Source: UBA8337 sp937907245
GTDB taxonomy: Bacteria; Pseudomonadota; Alphaproteobacteria; RS24
Assembly (NCBI GenBank): GCA_965219485.1
Contig: OZ244774.1
Location: 992,001 to 1,056,000, forward strand
Direction of reading: 5' to 3'
Length of the DNA: 64,000 bases
Shown: positions 51,405 through 61,264 of the stretch, one piece after another
How positions within the stretch are numbered: the stretch's first letter is position 1
How the letters are laid out: each line of letters opens with the position of its first letter
Made by a program: the position numbers and the translations under genes
The notes under the pieces: generated by a model
What the model saw: the letters and a program-made list of their open reading frames with translations, nothing else
What the model was told of the DNA's origin: nothing
The model's database searches: none

Positions 51405-52922
51405 TTACTCCACCGCCTGCACTTCGAGGCCAGAATAGTGATTGGCCAAAGCCTCTTGATACCCCGACACTAGCGCTTCTACCGACGGCGCGGTTAACTC
51501 TAGAATTGGCATCGGCCAGAAACCAAATAATATTGTCGCAATCACCAAAGGCGCGATGATAAATATTTCGCGACGATCCATATCGGCAATTTGCTGCAAG
51601 CCTTCGTGCTCAATACGACCCAAGCTCACGCGGCGATAAAGCGATAGCGCGTAGACGGCTGAGAAAATGACGCCACTGGCGGCAAATAAGGCCGTCCATG
51701 TGCTGACTTGGAACGTGCCAATAATCGTCAAGAATTCACCAACAAAACCGGAGGTGCCTGGCAAGCCGACATTGGCCATGGTGAACAGCAAAAACACCGT
51801 GGCGAAAATTGGCATGCGGTTGGCCAAGCCGCCATAGGCCGCAATTTCACGCGTATGCATGCGGTCGTAGACCACGCCGACGCATAAAAACAGCGCGCCT
51901 GAAATCCAACCATGTGACAGCATTTGAAACACAGCCCCTTGCACACCTTGAATGGTGGCCGAGAAAATACCCATGGTCACAAACCCCATATGCGCGACCG
52001 AAGAATAAGCGATGAGCTTTTTCATGTCCTCTTGGGCGAAGGCCACAAGCGAGGTATACACAATCGCAATCGCGCTTAGCGCTAGCACCATCGGCGAGAA
52101 CATATCCGAGGCGACGGGGAACATGGGCAAAGAGAAGCGCAAGAAACCGTAGCCGCCCATTTTGAGCAGCACACCCGCCAGAATAACCGAGCCCGCTGTT
52201 GGCGCTTCCACGTGCGCGTCTGGTAACCATGTATGCACGGGCCACATTGGCATTTTAACCGCAAAACTAGCGAAGAACGCGAGCCATAGCCAAGTCTGCA
52301 CATCAGCCCCAAAGCCATGCGCCGCCAAGTCTGGAATGAAGGTCGTGCCAGTCTGCCAATACATATACAAAATGGCCAGAAGCATAAGAACCGAGCCAAC
52401 CAATGTGTAGAGGAAGAATTTAAAGCTCGCATAAATCCGTCGAGCGCCGCCCCAGATACCAATGATTAGGAACATTGGAATGAGACCCGCTTCAAAGAAC
52501 AGATAGAAAAGAATGATATCCATGGAGCAAAAAACGCCAATCATCAGCGTTTCGAGCACCAAGAAAGCCAACATATACTCGCGCACACGGGTTTTCACCG
52601 AGACCCAACTCGCCAGAATACAAATCGGCATCAGCGCGGCGGTAAGCACAACGAACAACACCGAGATGCCATCCACGCCCATAGCGTAATCAATGCCGGG
52701 CGCTAACCATTGCGCGCGCTCAACAAATTGAAAGCCAGCCTCGCTGCCATCAAAGCGCGTAACCATGAAAATGCTGAGCAGCAAAGTTACCACGGTCGTC
52801 CAAAGCGCCACGGCACGTGAGTTTGCCGCTACTGTTTCTTCGTCGCCGCGCACCAATAAGATGAACACAGCGCCGAGAAGCGGTAAAAATGTGAGGGTCG
52901 AGAGAAGCGGCCAATCAATCAT
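51405..52922 (-). CDS. nuoM: NADH-quinone oxidoreductase subunit M
   Basis: 505 residues, the second antiporter-like proton channel. Motifs: YAMGVDGISVLFVVLTAAL, FYLFFEAGLIPMFLIIGIWG with the key Glu, AFFASFAVKMPMWPVHTWLP, HVEAPTAGSVILAGVLLKMG and EDMKKLIAYSSVAHMGFVTM. It lies four bases before nuoN. Confidence 0.97.
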   Translation of the reverse strand: MIDWPLLSTLTFLPLLGAVFILLVRGDEETVAANSRAVALWTTVVTLLLSIFMVTRFDGSEAGFQFVERAQWLAPGIDYAMGVDGISVLFVVLTAALMPICILASWVSVKTRVREYMLAFLVLETLMIGVFCSMDIILFYLFFEAGLIPMFLIIGIWGGARRIYASFKFFLYTLVGSVLMLLAILYMYWQTGTTFIPDLAAHGFGADVQTWLWLAFFASFAVKMPMWPVHTWLPDAHVEAPTAGSVILAGVLLKMGGYGFLRFSLPMFPVASDMFSPMVLALSAIAIVYTSLVAFAQEDMKKLIAYSSVAHMGFVTMGIFSATIQGVQGAVFQMLSHGWISGALFLCVGVVYDRMHTREIAAYGGLANRMPIFATVFLLFTMANVGLPGTSGFVGEFLTIIGTFQVSTWTALFAASGVIFSAVYALSLYRRVSLGRIEHEGLQQIADMDRREIFIIAPLVIATILFGFWPMPILELTAPSVEALVSGYQEALANHYSGLEVQAVE

Positions 52923-52943
52923 ATGCGTATTCCTATATCTTCC

Positions 52944-54872
52944 CTATTGCGCCGTTAGCATCAGCCAAGTCACGAAACTGGCGACACCCAGCAACATGAC
53001 AAAAGCATAATGATAAACAAAACCCGTTTGCAGACCGACAACGCGGCGCGTGATGCGCATCACGCTCGACGCAATGCCGTCTGGCCCCAAACCATCAATA
53101 ATGGCGCCATCGCCACCCTTCCAAAGAACCCGCGCAATCCATTTAGCTGGACGCACGAAAAGGAAGTCGTAAATCTCGTCGAAATACCATTTATTGAGCA
53201 AGAACTTGTAAATCAGGTCGTGCTGCTCGGCAATTTCGCCCGGCCATTTTGGATAGCGGATGTACATAATATACGCCAAAACAAAACCAGATAGCATCAT
53301 CACCAACGGAAGCAATTTCACCCAGGTCGGCACATTGTGCAAATCATGCAGCACATGATTGTCAGCCGAGGTGAAAATCGTGCCATTCCAAAAAGCGGTT
53401 TGTGCATCGCCAATAAACATCCCCGAGAAGGCCAAGCCAGCCAATAAAGCCCCAAACGCCAGCACGATAAGCGGCACCAGCATAACCGGTGGACTTTCAT
53501 GCACATGGCTCAGCGTTTCATTAGAGCAACGCGGCGCGCCAAAAAACGTTAAGAACATTAAACGCCAGCTATAAAACGACGTAAAAAACGCGGCAATAAT
53601 CAGCAAAGCAAAGGCAAACATATGCGGCCCCGCATGTGCCGCAAAAGCCCCTTCGATAATCGCATCCTTGGAGAAATACCCCGCGGTAAGCGGAAAGCCA
53701 GTCAGCGCAATCGTGCCAATGAACATCATTAAGAAAGTAGCCGGAATGAGCTGCCGAAGGCCGCCCATTTTGCGCATATCTTGTTCGTCGCCCATGGCAT
53801 GAATAACCGAGCCAGCCCCTAAGAACAGCAATGCTTTAAAAAAGGCATGGGTGAACAAATGGAACATGGCCGCCTGATAGGCACCAATGCCCAGCCCAAC
53901 AAACATATAGCCAAGCTGCGAACAGGTAGAGTAAGCGATGACGCGCTTAATATCATTTTGCACCAGCCCGACGGTGGCAGCAAAAAACGCGGTAATCGCG
54001 CCAATGACAATCACCACATTCAGCGCCGTTTGCGACATCTCGAATAAGGGCGAGCAACGCGCTACGAGAAAAACACCTGCGGTGACCATGGTCGCGGCAT
54101 GAATGAGCGCCGACACGGGGGTCGGGCCTTCCATCGCGTCTGGCAGCCACGTATGCAGCAAAAATTGTGCCGACTTGCCCATGGCACCCATGAACAATAG
54201 CAAACAGATAGTCGTCAGCATTGGCAAGGTCATGCCGAGGAAGTCAAATTTTCCGTTGGCCAAAGCACCGGCCGCAGCAAAGACTTCGTCAAATTGCAAG
54301 GAGCCAACCGAATAGTAAATCGCCGACATGCCGAGGATGAGACCAAAGTCCCCTACCCGATTGACAACAAAAGCTTTCATCGCCGCCGCATTGGCCGAGG
54401 CTTTTTTAAACCAGAAACCGATCAACAAATAAGACGCGAGCCCCACGCCTTCCCAGCCGAAGAATAGCTGCAAAAAATTGTCCGCCGTTACCAGCATCAG
54501 CATCATGAAGGTGAAAAGGGAGAGATAAGCAAAGAAACGAGCCCGATGCTCGTCGTGGCTCATATAGCCAATGGAATAGACATGCACGAGGGAAGAAACT
54601 CCGGTGACGACAACCAGCATCACCACGGTGAGCGTATCAATGCGCAAAGTCCAATCAATGGATAGACTGCCCGATTGCAACCAGCTCAGAACCAAAACTT
54701 TGCCAGAATTGCCATTCACCCCAACATCCACAAAAGCCACGCAAGACAATAAAGCTGAAATTATCAGCAGTCCCGTGGTGATATATTCAGAGTTCCGGTG
54801 GCCGATAACACGGCCAAACAAGCCCGCAATAAGCGCTCCAAGGAGCGGGAAAAAGACAATCGCCTGATACAT
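52944..54872 (-). CDS. nuoL: NADH-quinone oxidoreductase subunit L
   Basis: 642 residues, the distal antiporter-like subunit. FFGWEGVGLASYLLIGFW, LHTWLPDAMEGPTPVSALIH, AATMVTAGVFLVARCSPLF and QNDIKRVIAYSTCSQLGYMF are diagnostic. The long C-terminal lateral helix region (about 520-600) is present. Confidence 0.97.
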   Translation of the reverse strand: MYQAIVFFPLLGALIAGLFGRVIGHRNSEYITTGLLIISALLSCVAFVDVGVNGNSGKVLVLSWLQSGSLSIDWTLRIDTLTVVMLVVVTGVSSLVHVYSIGYMSHDEHRARFFAYLSLFTFMMLMLVTADNFLQLFFGWEGVGLASYLLIGFWFKKASANAAAMKAFVVNRVGDFGLILGMSAIYYSVGSLQFDEVFAAAGALANGKFDFLGMTLPMLTTICLLLFMGAMGKSAQFLLHTWLPDAMEGPTPVSALIHAATMVTAGVFLVARCSPLFEMSQTALNVVIVIGAITAFFAATVGLVQNDIKRVIAYSTCSQLGYMFVGLGIGAYQAAMFHLFTHAFFKALLFLGAGSVIHAMGDEQDMRKMGGLRQLIPATFLMMFIGTIALTGFPLTAGYFSKDAIIEGAFAAHAGPHMFAFALLIIAAFFTSFYSWRLMFLTFFGAPRCSNETLSHVHESPPVMLVPLIVLAFGALLAGLAFSGMFIGDAQTAFWNGTIFTSADNHVLHDLHNVPTWVKLLPLVMMLSGFVLAYIMYIRYPKWPGEIAEQHDLIYKFLLNKWYFDEIYDFLFVRPAKWIARVLWKGGDGAIIDGLGPDGIASSVMRITRRVVGLQTGFVYHYAFVMLLGVASFVTWLMLTAQ

Positions 54873-54875
54873 GGG

Positions 54876-55181
54876 TTAGCCTTTCATCTGACTGACATCT
54901 TCAATTGCGATGCCGCCACGATTACGGAAATAAACAACAAGAATGGCAAGGCCAATCGCGGCCTCCCCAGCGGCTACCGTCAGCACGAGGAGCGCAAATA
55001 CTTGCCCCACCAAATCGCCGAGATAGGCCGAAAAAGCCACGAGGTTAATATTCACGGCCAAGAGCATCAGCTCAATCGACATGAGAATAATGATGACGTT
55101 TTTCCGGTTTAGGAAAATGCCGAACACGCCAATGGTAAACAATATGGCAGCCAGCGTAAGATAATGTGTAAGTCCAATCAT
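54876..55181 (-). CDS. nuoK: NADH-quinone oxidoreductase subunit K
   Basis: 101 residues, three spans. GVFGIFLNRKNVIIILMSIE carries the conserved membrane glutamate, followed by LMLLAVNINLVAF. Short spacing to nuoJ (9 bases) and nuoL (3 bases) shows one operon. Confidence 0.97.
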   Translation of the reverse strand: MIGLTHYLTLAAILFTIGVFGIFLNRKNVIIILMSIELMLLAVNINLVAFSAYLGDLVGQVFALLVLTVAAGEAAIGLAILVVYFRNRGGIAIEDVSQMKG

Positions 55182-55190
55182 CGTGCGTTC

Positions 55191-55796
55191 CTAAATACCT
55201 TCCCCAGGTTTAATATCCACCAGCTCGACCGCATCTTCGCGCGTGCGCGCGTTTTGCTTGGCGATGTCTTGGCGTTTTGGATTGTTCGATTTAACCAAGG
55301 TCAACACAATGGCCCCAATCATCGCGACCAGCAAAATGGCGCCCGCGGTTTGGAATAAGAAGATATAATCCGTATACAGCACGCGCCCCAAGGCTTCCGC
55401 ATTGGTCATGCCTTCGGGTGTCGCGCTTGGCAATTGTCCTTTGTCTACCAAGGTGGACGAGGCGCCAAACACCAGCAATAGCTCCAGCAGAAGAATTAAC
55501 CCGACGGTCGCGCCAATGGGCATATATTGCAAAAACCCTTCGTTCAGCTCGGCAAAGTCAATGTCCAGCATCATCACGACGAACAAGAATAAGACCGCCA
55601 CGGCCCCCACATAAACCACGACCAAAATAAGCGCGAGAAACTCAGCCCCCAGCAAGACAAACAGGCCGGCCGCGTTAAAGAAGGTGAGAATGAGAAACAG
55701 CACCGAATAAACCGGATTGCGCGACGCAATAACCATAAAGGCACTGGCCACGGAAACCGAGGCAAACAGATAAAAGGCAAGAGATGTAAGCGTCAT
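55191..55796 (-). CDS. nuoJ: NADH-quinone oxidoreductase subunit J
   Basis: 201 residues, five spans. ASRNPVYSVLFLILTFFNAA, LGAEFLALILVVVYVGAVAV and LFLFVVMMLDID are the NuoJ signature, including the glycine-containing pi-bulge helix. The C-terminus is a short polar tail. Confidence 0.97.
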   Translation of the reverse strand: MTLTSLAFYLFASVSVASAFMVIASRNPVYSVLFLILTFFNAAGLFVLLGAEFLALILVVVYVGAVAVLFLFVVMMLDIDFAELNEGFLQYMPIGATVGLILLLELLLVFGASSTLVDKGQLPSATPEGMTNAEALGRVLYTDYIFLFQTAGAILLVAMIGAIVLTLVKSNNPKRQDIAKQNARTREDAVELVDIKPGEGI

Positions 55797-55803
55797 AAGT
55801 TTT

Positions 55804-56295
55804 CTACCGGTAAGGAGCGTCTAGCTCGATATTTTTTGCAATTTCCACTTCCCAACGATCGCCATTGGTCAGCAATTTGGCTTTATCATAGACCAGCTCT
55901 TCGCGTGTTTCGGTTGCAAATTCAAAGTTTGGCCCTTCCACAATCGCATCCACCGGACACGCTTCTTGGCAGAAACCGCAATAAATACATTTTACCATAT
56001 CGATGTCGTAACGCACGGTGCGACGCGTGCCATCATTATTACGCGGCCCCGCCTCAATGGTTATGGCTTGGGCTGGGCAAATGGCTTCACAAAGTTTGCA
56101 AGCAATGCAGCGTTCTTGGCCGTTCGGATAGCGGCGTAAAGCGTGCTCGCCCCGAAAGCGCGGGCTCAAAGGGCCCTTCTCATGCGGATAATTAATGGTC
56201 GCTTTTTTGCCGAAAAAATAGCCAAGCGCCAAACGAAACGCCGAGACGAATTCTATCAAAAACAAACTGCGAGCTGTGCGGTCTAACCAAGCCAT
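55804..56295 (-). CDS. nuoI: NADH-quinone oxidoreductase subunit I (two 4Fe-4S clusters)
   Basis: 163 residues. Two ferredoxin motifs bind clusters N6a and N6b: CIACKLCEAICPAQAITIEA and CIYCGFCQEACPVDAIVEG. FRGEHALRRYPNGQERCIAC is the typical approach. An N-terminal amphipathic helix sits on the membrane arm. It transfers electrons from NuoG to NuoB. Confidence 0.98.
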   Translation of the reverse strand: MAWLDRTARSLFLIEFVSAFRLALGYFFGKKATINYPHEKGPLSPRFRGEHALRRYPNGQERCIACKLCEAICPAQAITIEAGPRNNDGTRRTVRYDIDMVKCIYCGFCQEACPVDAIVEGPNFEFATETREELVYDKAKLLTNGDRWEVEIAKNIELDAPYR

Positions 56296-56306
56296 ACCAA
56301 AAACCC

Positions 56307-57317
56307 TTAAGAAGCCATATCAAAAAATTGCAAGAAACCCGCTACCAAAACGACATAGATAAGCGAGATAGGCAGAAACACTTTCCAGCCCAAACGCATC
56401 AATTGGTCGTAGCGATAGCGCGGCACGATAACTTTCATCATCGCGAACATAAAGAACATGAAGCCCATTTTGATGATGAACCAGACCGGGCCCGGCACCC
56501 AATTAAACGGCGCGATATCAACCGGTGGCAACCAGCCCCCCAAGAAAAGGATGGTCATCATGGCGCACATCAAAACGATGTTGGCCAATTCGCCGATCAT
56601 GAACACCACATAAGGTGTCGATGAGTATTCGGTCATAAAGCCTGAGACCAATTCACTTTCCGCTTCCGGCAAATCGAAAGGCGGGCGATTGGTCTCGGCC
56701 AAAGCCGAGATAAAGAAAACCACAAACATAGGAAATAGCGGCACGGCAAACCAGACGGTTTTTTGCGCCAAGACAATATCGGTTAAGTTCAGTGAGCCCA
56801 CACATAGCAAAACCGTAATGATAACCAAGCCAATGGAAACCTCGTAAGAAACCATTTGCGCCGCCGAGCGCAGCGCGCCAAGAAACGGATATTTGGAATT
56901 AGAAGCCCAACCGCCCATAATCACGCCGTAAACGCCGAGCGAGGAAATCGCGAAAATATACAAAATACCGACATTAATATCAGCCACCGCCCAGCCTTCA
57001 TTGACCGGAATAACCGCCCAAGCACTTAGCGCCAAGAACATGGTCACGAAAGGCGCCAGCAGGAAAACCGGCTTATTGGCCGTGGTGGGAATGATAATCT
57101 CTTTGAACAAATATTTGGCAATATCAGCAAAACTTTGCAGCAAGCCAAAGGGGCCAACTACCGTTGGGCCTTTGCGCAATTGCGCTGCCGCCCAAATTTT
57201 ACGGTCGGCCAGCATGAAAAAAGCCAAAGACACGAGGAGCGCCAAAATAATCGCCAAAGAGTGCAGCGTCACCACAAGGGCTGGCCAAATATAGCTATCG
57301 AAAAATGCGCTATCCAT
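56307..57317 (-). CDS. nuoH: NADH-quinone oxidoreductase subunit H
   Basis: 336 residues from the ATG at 57317, which overlaps the nuoG stop by a few bases. The frame stays open further into nuoG but without family similarity. Motifs: ADRKIWAAAQLRKGPTVVGP, GLLQSFADIAKYLFKEIIIP, AQMVSYEVSIGLVIITVLL, ETNRPPFDLPEAESELVSGF and GLKVFLPISL-like GWKVFLPISL. It forms the quinone chamber with NuoB and NuoD. Confidence 0.96.
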   Translation of the reverse strand: MDSAFFDSYIWPALVVTLHSLAIILALLVSLAFFMLADRKIWAAAQLRKGPTVVGPFGLLQSFADIAKYLFKEIIIPTTANKPVFLLAPFVTMFLALSAWAVIPVNEGWAVADINVGILYIFAISSLGVYGVIMGGWASNSKYPFLGALRSAAQMVSYEVSIGLVIITVLLCVGSLNLTDIVLAQKTVWFAVPLFPMFVVFFISALAETNRPPFDLPEAESELVSGFMTEYSSTPYVVFMIGELANIVLMCAMMTILFLGGWLPPVDIAPFNWVPGPVWFIIKMGFMFFMFAMMKVIVPRYRYDQLMRLGWKVFLPISLIYVVLVAGFLQFFDMAS

Positions 57318-59382
57318 GGGTGCCGGTCCCTTCGGTTTCGCCATAGCGTTGCTGCTTGGCCTTGGCGCAATCGGCCATGGTGGCCGAAGCACGCGCAATG
57401 GGGTTGGTGAAATAGAAATCAGTCACGCTATAAGCAAAAGCCTCTTTGCCCATTTTCTTGGCTGCCGGCGCTTTCGGGGTGGCGCTTTCACTCAGGCCAT
57501 CGATTTGGGCAAAATGCGGTGCCACTTCAAACATCGCGCTACGCAGCTCAGCCAGATTATCAAATGGCAAAGTCAGGCCCAGAACTTCCGACAGCGCCCG
57601 GAAGATTTTCCAATCTTCACGCGCTTCGCCAGGCGGGGTTGCCGCTTGTTCTGTCATTTGCGGACGCCCTTCGGTGTTCACGTAAATCGCTTGTTTCTCA
57701 GTATAGGCGGCGGCTGGCAGAATAACATCTGCACGATGCGCACCCCTATCGCCATGGCTGCCGATATAAATCACAAAAGCATCGCCTAATGACGCGCCCG
57801 CAATTTCATCTGCGCCATATAAGATTACCGTTTCCACGTCGCCGCTTTGCGCCGCGTCTTGAATGCCAGCGACATCCAGCCCACCCTCGCCAGGCAATAG
57901 GCCAAGGTCGAGCCCCGCCACGCGCGCAGCGGCTGTGTGCAAAACGTTAAAGCCGTTCCATGTGTCCGAGATTGCCGAAGATTTTTCAGCCAGCTCAATC
58001 GCTGCGGCCAAAACTGCATCGCCATCCTCACGCGTGAGCGCGCCTTGGCCAACGATAATCATCGGGCGTTCGGCCTTCGCCAAAACATCGCTAAACCCAT
58101 ATTTGCCAGCTAAAAGGTCGGCCAATGTATCTGGGCCTGCGCCAATGTTTTCGGCTCCATAGGTCAACTCAACCGGCGCGCCTATGGTAGCTATCGGAAA
58201 ATTGCCCATCAAATAACGCTTGCGAATACGGGCATTCAAAACCGGCGCCTCTAAGCGCGGGTTGGTGCCAATGAGCAAGAGCGCATCGGCATCTTCAATG
58301 CCTGCAATGCTGGTGTTAAAAATATAGTTTCCGCGTGGGCCAGACAGCTTGGCGCCATCTTGTCGACAATCCACATGCGGGCTTTCTAGTTTATCCATCA
58401 AGGCCTTCAAGGCAAATTGCCCTTCGCCGCAAACCAAATCGCCAGCAATGGCCGCTGTTTTTGCGCCCTTGCCTTTCAGCTTTTTTGCAATCAAGGCAAA
58501 AGCATCGTCCCAACTGGCGGGCGCGAGGTTTTTTCTGGCACGCACATAGGGGCGGTCGAGACGCTGTGTGTTCAAGCCATCCCAAACAAAACGAGACTTA
58601 TCGGAAAGCCATTCTTCGTTCACATCATCGTGGTTGCGCGGCATAATCCGCATCGCTTCGCGGCCTCGCGTGTCGACGCGAATATTACTGCCAACGGCGT
58701 CCATCACATCGATGGTTTCGGTTTTCTTCAGCTCCCAAGGGCGAGCCGTAAACGCGTATGGGCGTGAGGTCAGCGCACCAACAGGGCACAGGTCAATCAC
58801 ATTGCCCGACATTTCGCTGTCCAGCGAGGCTTCCAAATAAGTGGTGATTTCCATGTCTTCGCCGCGCCCAATAGCCCCAATCTCTGGCACGCCCGCCACT
58901 TCTTGGGCAAAGCGCACGCAGCGGGTGCAATGGATGCAACGCGTCATAATGGTGCTCACGAGGGGCCCCATATGTTTGTTTTCTACCGCACGTTTGTTAT
59001 CCGCAAAGCGGCTTACGTCACCGCCAAATCCGAGCGCTTGGTCTTGCAGGTCACATTCGCCACCTTGGTCGCAAATCGGGCAATCGAGCGGGTGGTTAAT
59101 CAGCAAAAACTCCATCACGCCTTCGCGCGCGGCTTTTACGCTGTCTGATTTTGTGCTGACCACCATATCGGGGGCCACAGGCATCGCGCAACTGGCCACG
59201 GGCTTGGGAGCTTTTTCAACCTCCACCAAGCACATGCGACAATTGCCGGCGACCGACAAACGCTCGTGGTAGCAAAAGCGCGGAATTTCTGCACCCGCTT
59301 CTTCACAAGCCTGCAAAATTGTGGTGCCGGGCGCCACGGAAACGCGAACCCCATCGACCGTAAGATTAACCTGATCGCTCAT
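57310..59382 (-). CDS. nuoG: NADH-quinone oxidoreductase subunit G
   Basis: 690 residues. N-terminal cluster ligands: PRFCYHERLSVAGNCRMCLV for the 2Fe-2S cluster, HPLDCPICDQGGECDLQD for the His-Cys 4Fe-4S cluster, and CIHCTRCVRFAQEVAGV with VIDLCPVGALTSRPYAFTAR. A molybdopterin-oxidoreductase-like domain without cofactor role follows. It shares one base with the nuoF stop region. Confidence 0.97.
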   Translation of the reverse strand: MSDQVNLTVDGVRVSVAPGTTILQACEEAGAEIPRFCYHERLSVAGNCRMCLVEVEKAPKPVASCAMPVAPDMVVSTKSDSVKAAREGVMEFLLINHPLDCPICDQGGECDLQDQALGFGGDVSRFADNKRAVENKHMGPLVSTIMTRCIHCTRCVRFAQEVAGVPEIGAIGRGEDMEITTYLEASLDSEMSGNVIDLCPVGALTSRPYAFTARPWELKKTETIDVMDAVGSNIRVDTRGREAMRIMPRNHDDVNEEWLSDKSRFVWDGLNTQRLDRPYVRARKNLAPASWDDAFALIAKKLKGKGAKTAAIAGDLVCGEGQFALKALMDKLESPHVDCRQDGAKLSGPRGNYIFNTSIAGIEDADALLLIGTNPRLEAPVLNARIRKRYLMGNFPIATIGAPVELTYGAENIGAGPDTLADLLAGKYGFSDVLAKAERPMIIVGQGALTREDGDAVLAAAIELAEKSSAISDTWNGFNVLHTAAARVAGLDLGLLPGEGGLDVAGIQDAAQSGDVETVILYGADEIAGASLGDAFVIYIGSHGDRGAHRADVILPAAAYTEKQAIYVNTEGRPQMTEQAATPPGEAREDWKIFRALSEVLGLTLPFDNLAELRSAMFEVAPHFAQIDGLSESATPKAPAAKKMGKEAFAYSVTDFYFTNPIARASATMADCAKAKQQRYGETEGTGTHG

Positions 59383-60668
59383 TATTCAGCTGCCTCCTGA
59401 TGGCCCGGCCCACGCGTCAAACGCTCTTCGATGAGCGGACGGAAATGCCGGATAAGCCCTTGCACAGGCCAAGCCGCCGCATCGCCAAGCGCACAAATAG
59501 TATGCCCTTCAATTTGCTTGGTCACTTGCAGCAGCATATCAATTTCTTTGACCTGCGCTTCGCCAGCGGCCATGCGCTCAAGCACGCGCCACATCCAGCC
59601 CGTGCCTTCGCGGCACGGCGTGCATTGGCCGCAGCTTTCGTGTTTGTAAAAATGCGAAATACGCGCAATCGCCTTAATGATGTCCGTCGATTTATCCATC
59701 ACAATCACCGCTGCCGTCCCGAGCCCCGACTGCACTTCTTTGAGACTGTCGAAATCCATCAATACTGTGTCGCAAATTTCTTTTGGCAAAAGCGGAACCG
59801 AAGATCCGCCCGGAATAACCGCCAGCAAATTGTCCCACCCGCCGCGAACGCCGCCTGCGTGTTTTTCAATCAGCTCTTTGAGCGGAATGCCCATTTCTTC
59901 TTCGACATTGCACGGATTGTTAACATGGCCGGAAATGCAAAACAGCTTGGTGCCCGTATTGCCATCGCGCCCCAAACCCGAGAACCAACCGCCACCACGA
60001 CGACAAATCGTCGGGGCCACGGCAATGCTTTCCACATTGTTCACGGTCGTTGGGCAACCATAGAGGCCCATATTGGCCGGAAAAGGTGGCTTCAAGCGCG
60101 GCTGACCTTTTTTACCTTCGAGGCTTTCAATCAGCGCGGTTTCTTCGCCACAAATATAAGCGCCTGCGCCATGGTGGACGTAAATATCATAGTCCCAACC
60201 TGAGCCAGCGGCGTTTTTGCCCAATAGACCGGCTGCATAGGCTTCATCGACCGCGCGTTGCACGGCTTCCCGCTCGCGAATAAATTCGCCGCGCACATAA
60301 ATATAACAAGCATGGGCGCCCATAGCGAAACCGGCCAGCAGGCAACCTTCCAGCAATTTATGCGGTTCATGGCGCAAAATATCACGGTCTTTGCATGTGC
60401 CAGGCTCCGACTCATCGGCGTTAATCACCAAATAATGTGGCCGACCGTCGTTTTCTTTCGGCATAAACGACCATTTCAACCCCGTGGGGAAGCCCGCGCC
60501 ACCGCGCCCGCGCAAGCCAGAGGCCTTTACTTCGTCGATCACCCAGTCGCGGCCTTTTTTAATCAACTCGCCCGTGCCATCCCAATCGCCGCGCGCTTTC
60601 GCAGCCGTCAGGTCAGCGCCTTGTAGGCCATAAATATTTTTGAAAATCCGGTCTTCATCACGCAACAT
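59382..60668 (-). CDS. nuoF: NADH-quinone oxidoreductase subunit F (NADH and FMN site)
   Basis: 428 residues. LRGRGGAGFPTGLKWSFMP binds FMN, HHGAGAYICGEETALIESLE with GKKGQPRLKPPFPA binds NADH, and HESCGQCTPCREGTGWMW with a later Cys in GHTICALGDAAAWP holds cluster N3. Electrons enter complex I here. Its start overlaps the nuoE stop by one base. Confidence 0.98.
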   Translation of the reverse strand: MLRDEDRIFKNIYGLQGADLTAAKARGDWDGTGELIKKGRDWVIDEVKASGLRGRGGAGFPTGLKWSFMPKENDGRPHYLVINADESEPGTCKDRDILRHEPHKLLEGCLLAGFAMGAHACYIYVRGEFIREREAVQRAVDEAYAAGLLGKNAAGSGWDYDIYVHHGAGAYICGEETALIESLEGKKGQPRLKPPFPANMGLYGCPTTVNNVESIAVAPTICRRGGGWFSGLGRDGNTGTKLFCISGHVNNPCNVEEEMGIPLKELIEKHAGGVRGGWDNLLAVIPGGSSVPLLPKEICDTVLMDFDSLKEVQSGLGTAAVIVMDKSTDIIKAIARISHFYKHESCGQCTPCREGTGWMWRVLERMAAGEAQVKEIDMLLQVTKQIEGHTICALGDAAAWPVQGLIRHFRPLIEERLTRGPGHQEAAE

Positions 60669-61264
60669 TATTTGTCACCTTTCAACACAGTAAGCCCACC
60701 TTCGGGCTCGGATCCATGACGGCTATTTTGCGGGCCCGTAGCAACGGGTTTGCCGCTGCGTAGGTCGTCGAGCAGTTGCTCGAAATTTTCCGCCGTCAAA
60801 TCTTCGTAAAAGTCATCGTTAATTTGCACCATCGGCGCATTCACGCAGGCACCCAAGCACTCAACCTCGAGCCAGCTCAATTTGCCATCGTCGGTGATAT
60901 CGCCTTGCTCGCCAATTACTTTGCGGCAAACCGATTTTAAATCATCAGCCCCGCGCAACCAGCAAGGCGTTGTGCCGCAAAGCTGCACAAAGTGTTCGCC
61001 CACGGGAGACAAGTTGAACATCGTATAAAAAGTCGCCACTTCCATTGCCCGAATGTGCGGCATGGCCAGCATATCGGCAACATAGCGAATAGCGGGTTCT
61101 GACAACCAACCTTCTTGCTTTTGTGCTTGCCATAGCAGCGGAATAATTGCGCTGGCTTGGCGGCCTTCGGGAAACTTAGCTATTTGGCCTGACGCCCAGC
61201 TTACGTTTTCATCTGTAAAAGCAAAGCTGCTCGGCTGGTCTGCATGTAGGCGGCGTACACTCAT
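60668..61264 (-). CDS. nuoE: NADH-quinone oxidoreductase subunit E
   Basis: 198 residues, thioredoxin-like with 2Fe-2S cluster N1a. Ligands are the cysteines in LCGTTPCWLRG and VECLGACVNAPMVQIN. FYTMFNLSPVG is typical. The start overlaps the nuoD stop (ATGA). Confidence 0.96.
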   Translation of the reverse strand: MSVRRLHADQPSSFAFTDENVSWASGQIAKFPEGRQASAIIPLLWQAQKQEGWLSEPAIRYVADMLAMPHIRAMEVATFYTMFNLSPVGEHFVQLCGTTPCWLRGADDLKSVCRKVIGEQGDITDDGKLSWLEVECLGACVNAPMVQINDDFYEDLTAENFEQLLDDLRSGKPVATGPQNSRHGSEPEGGLTVLKGDK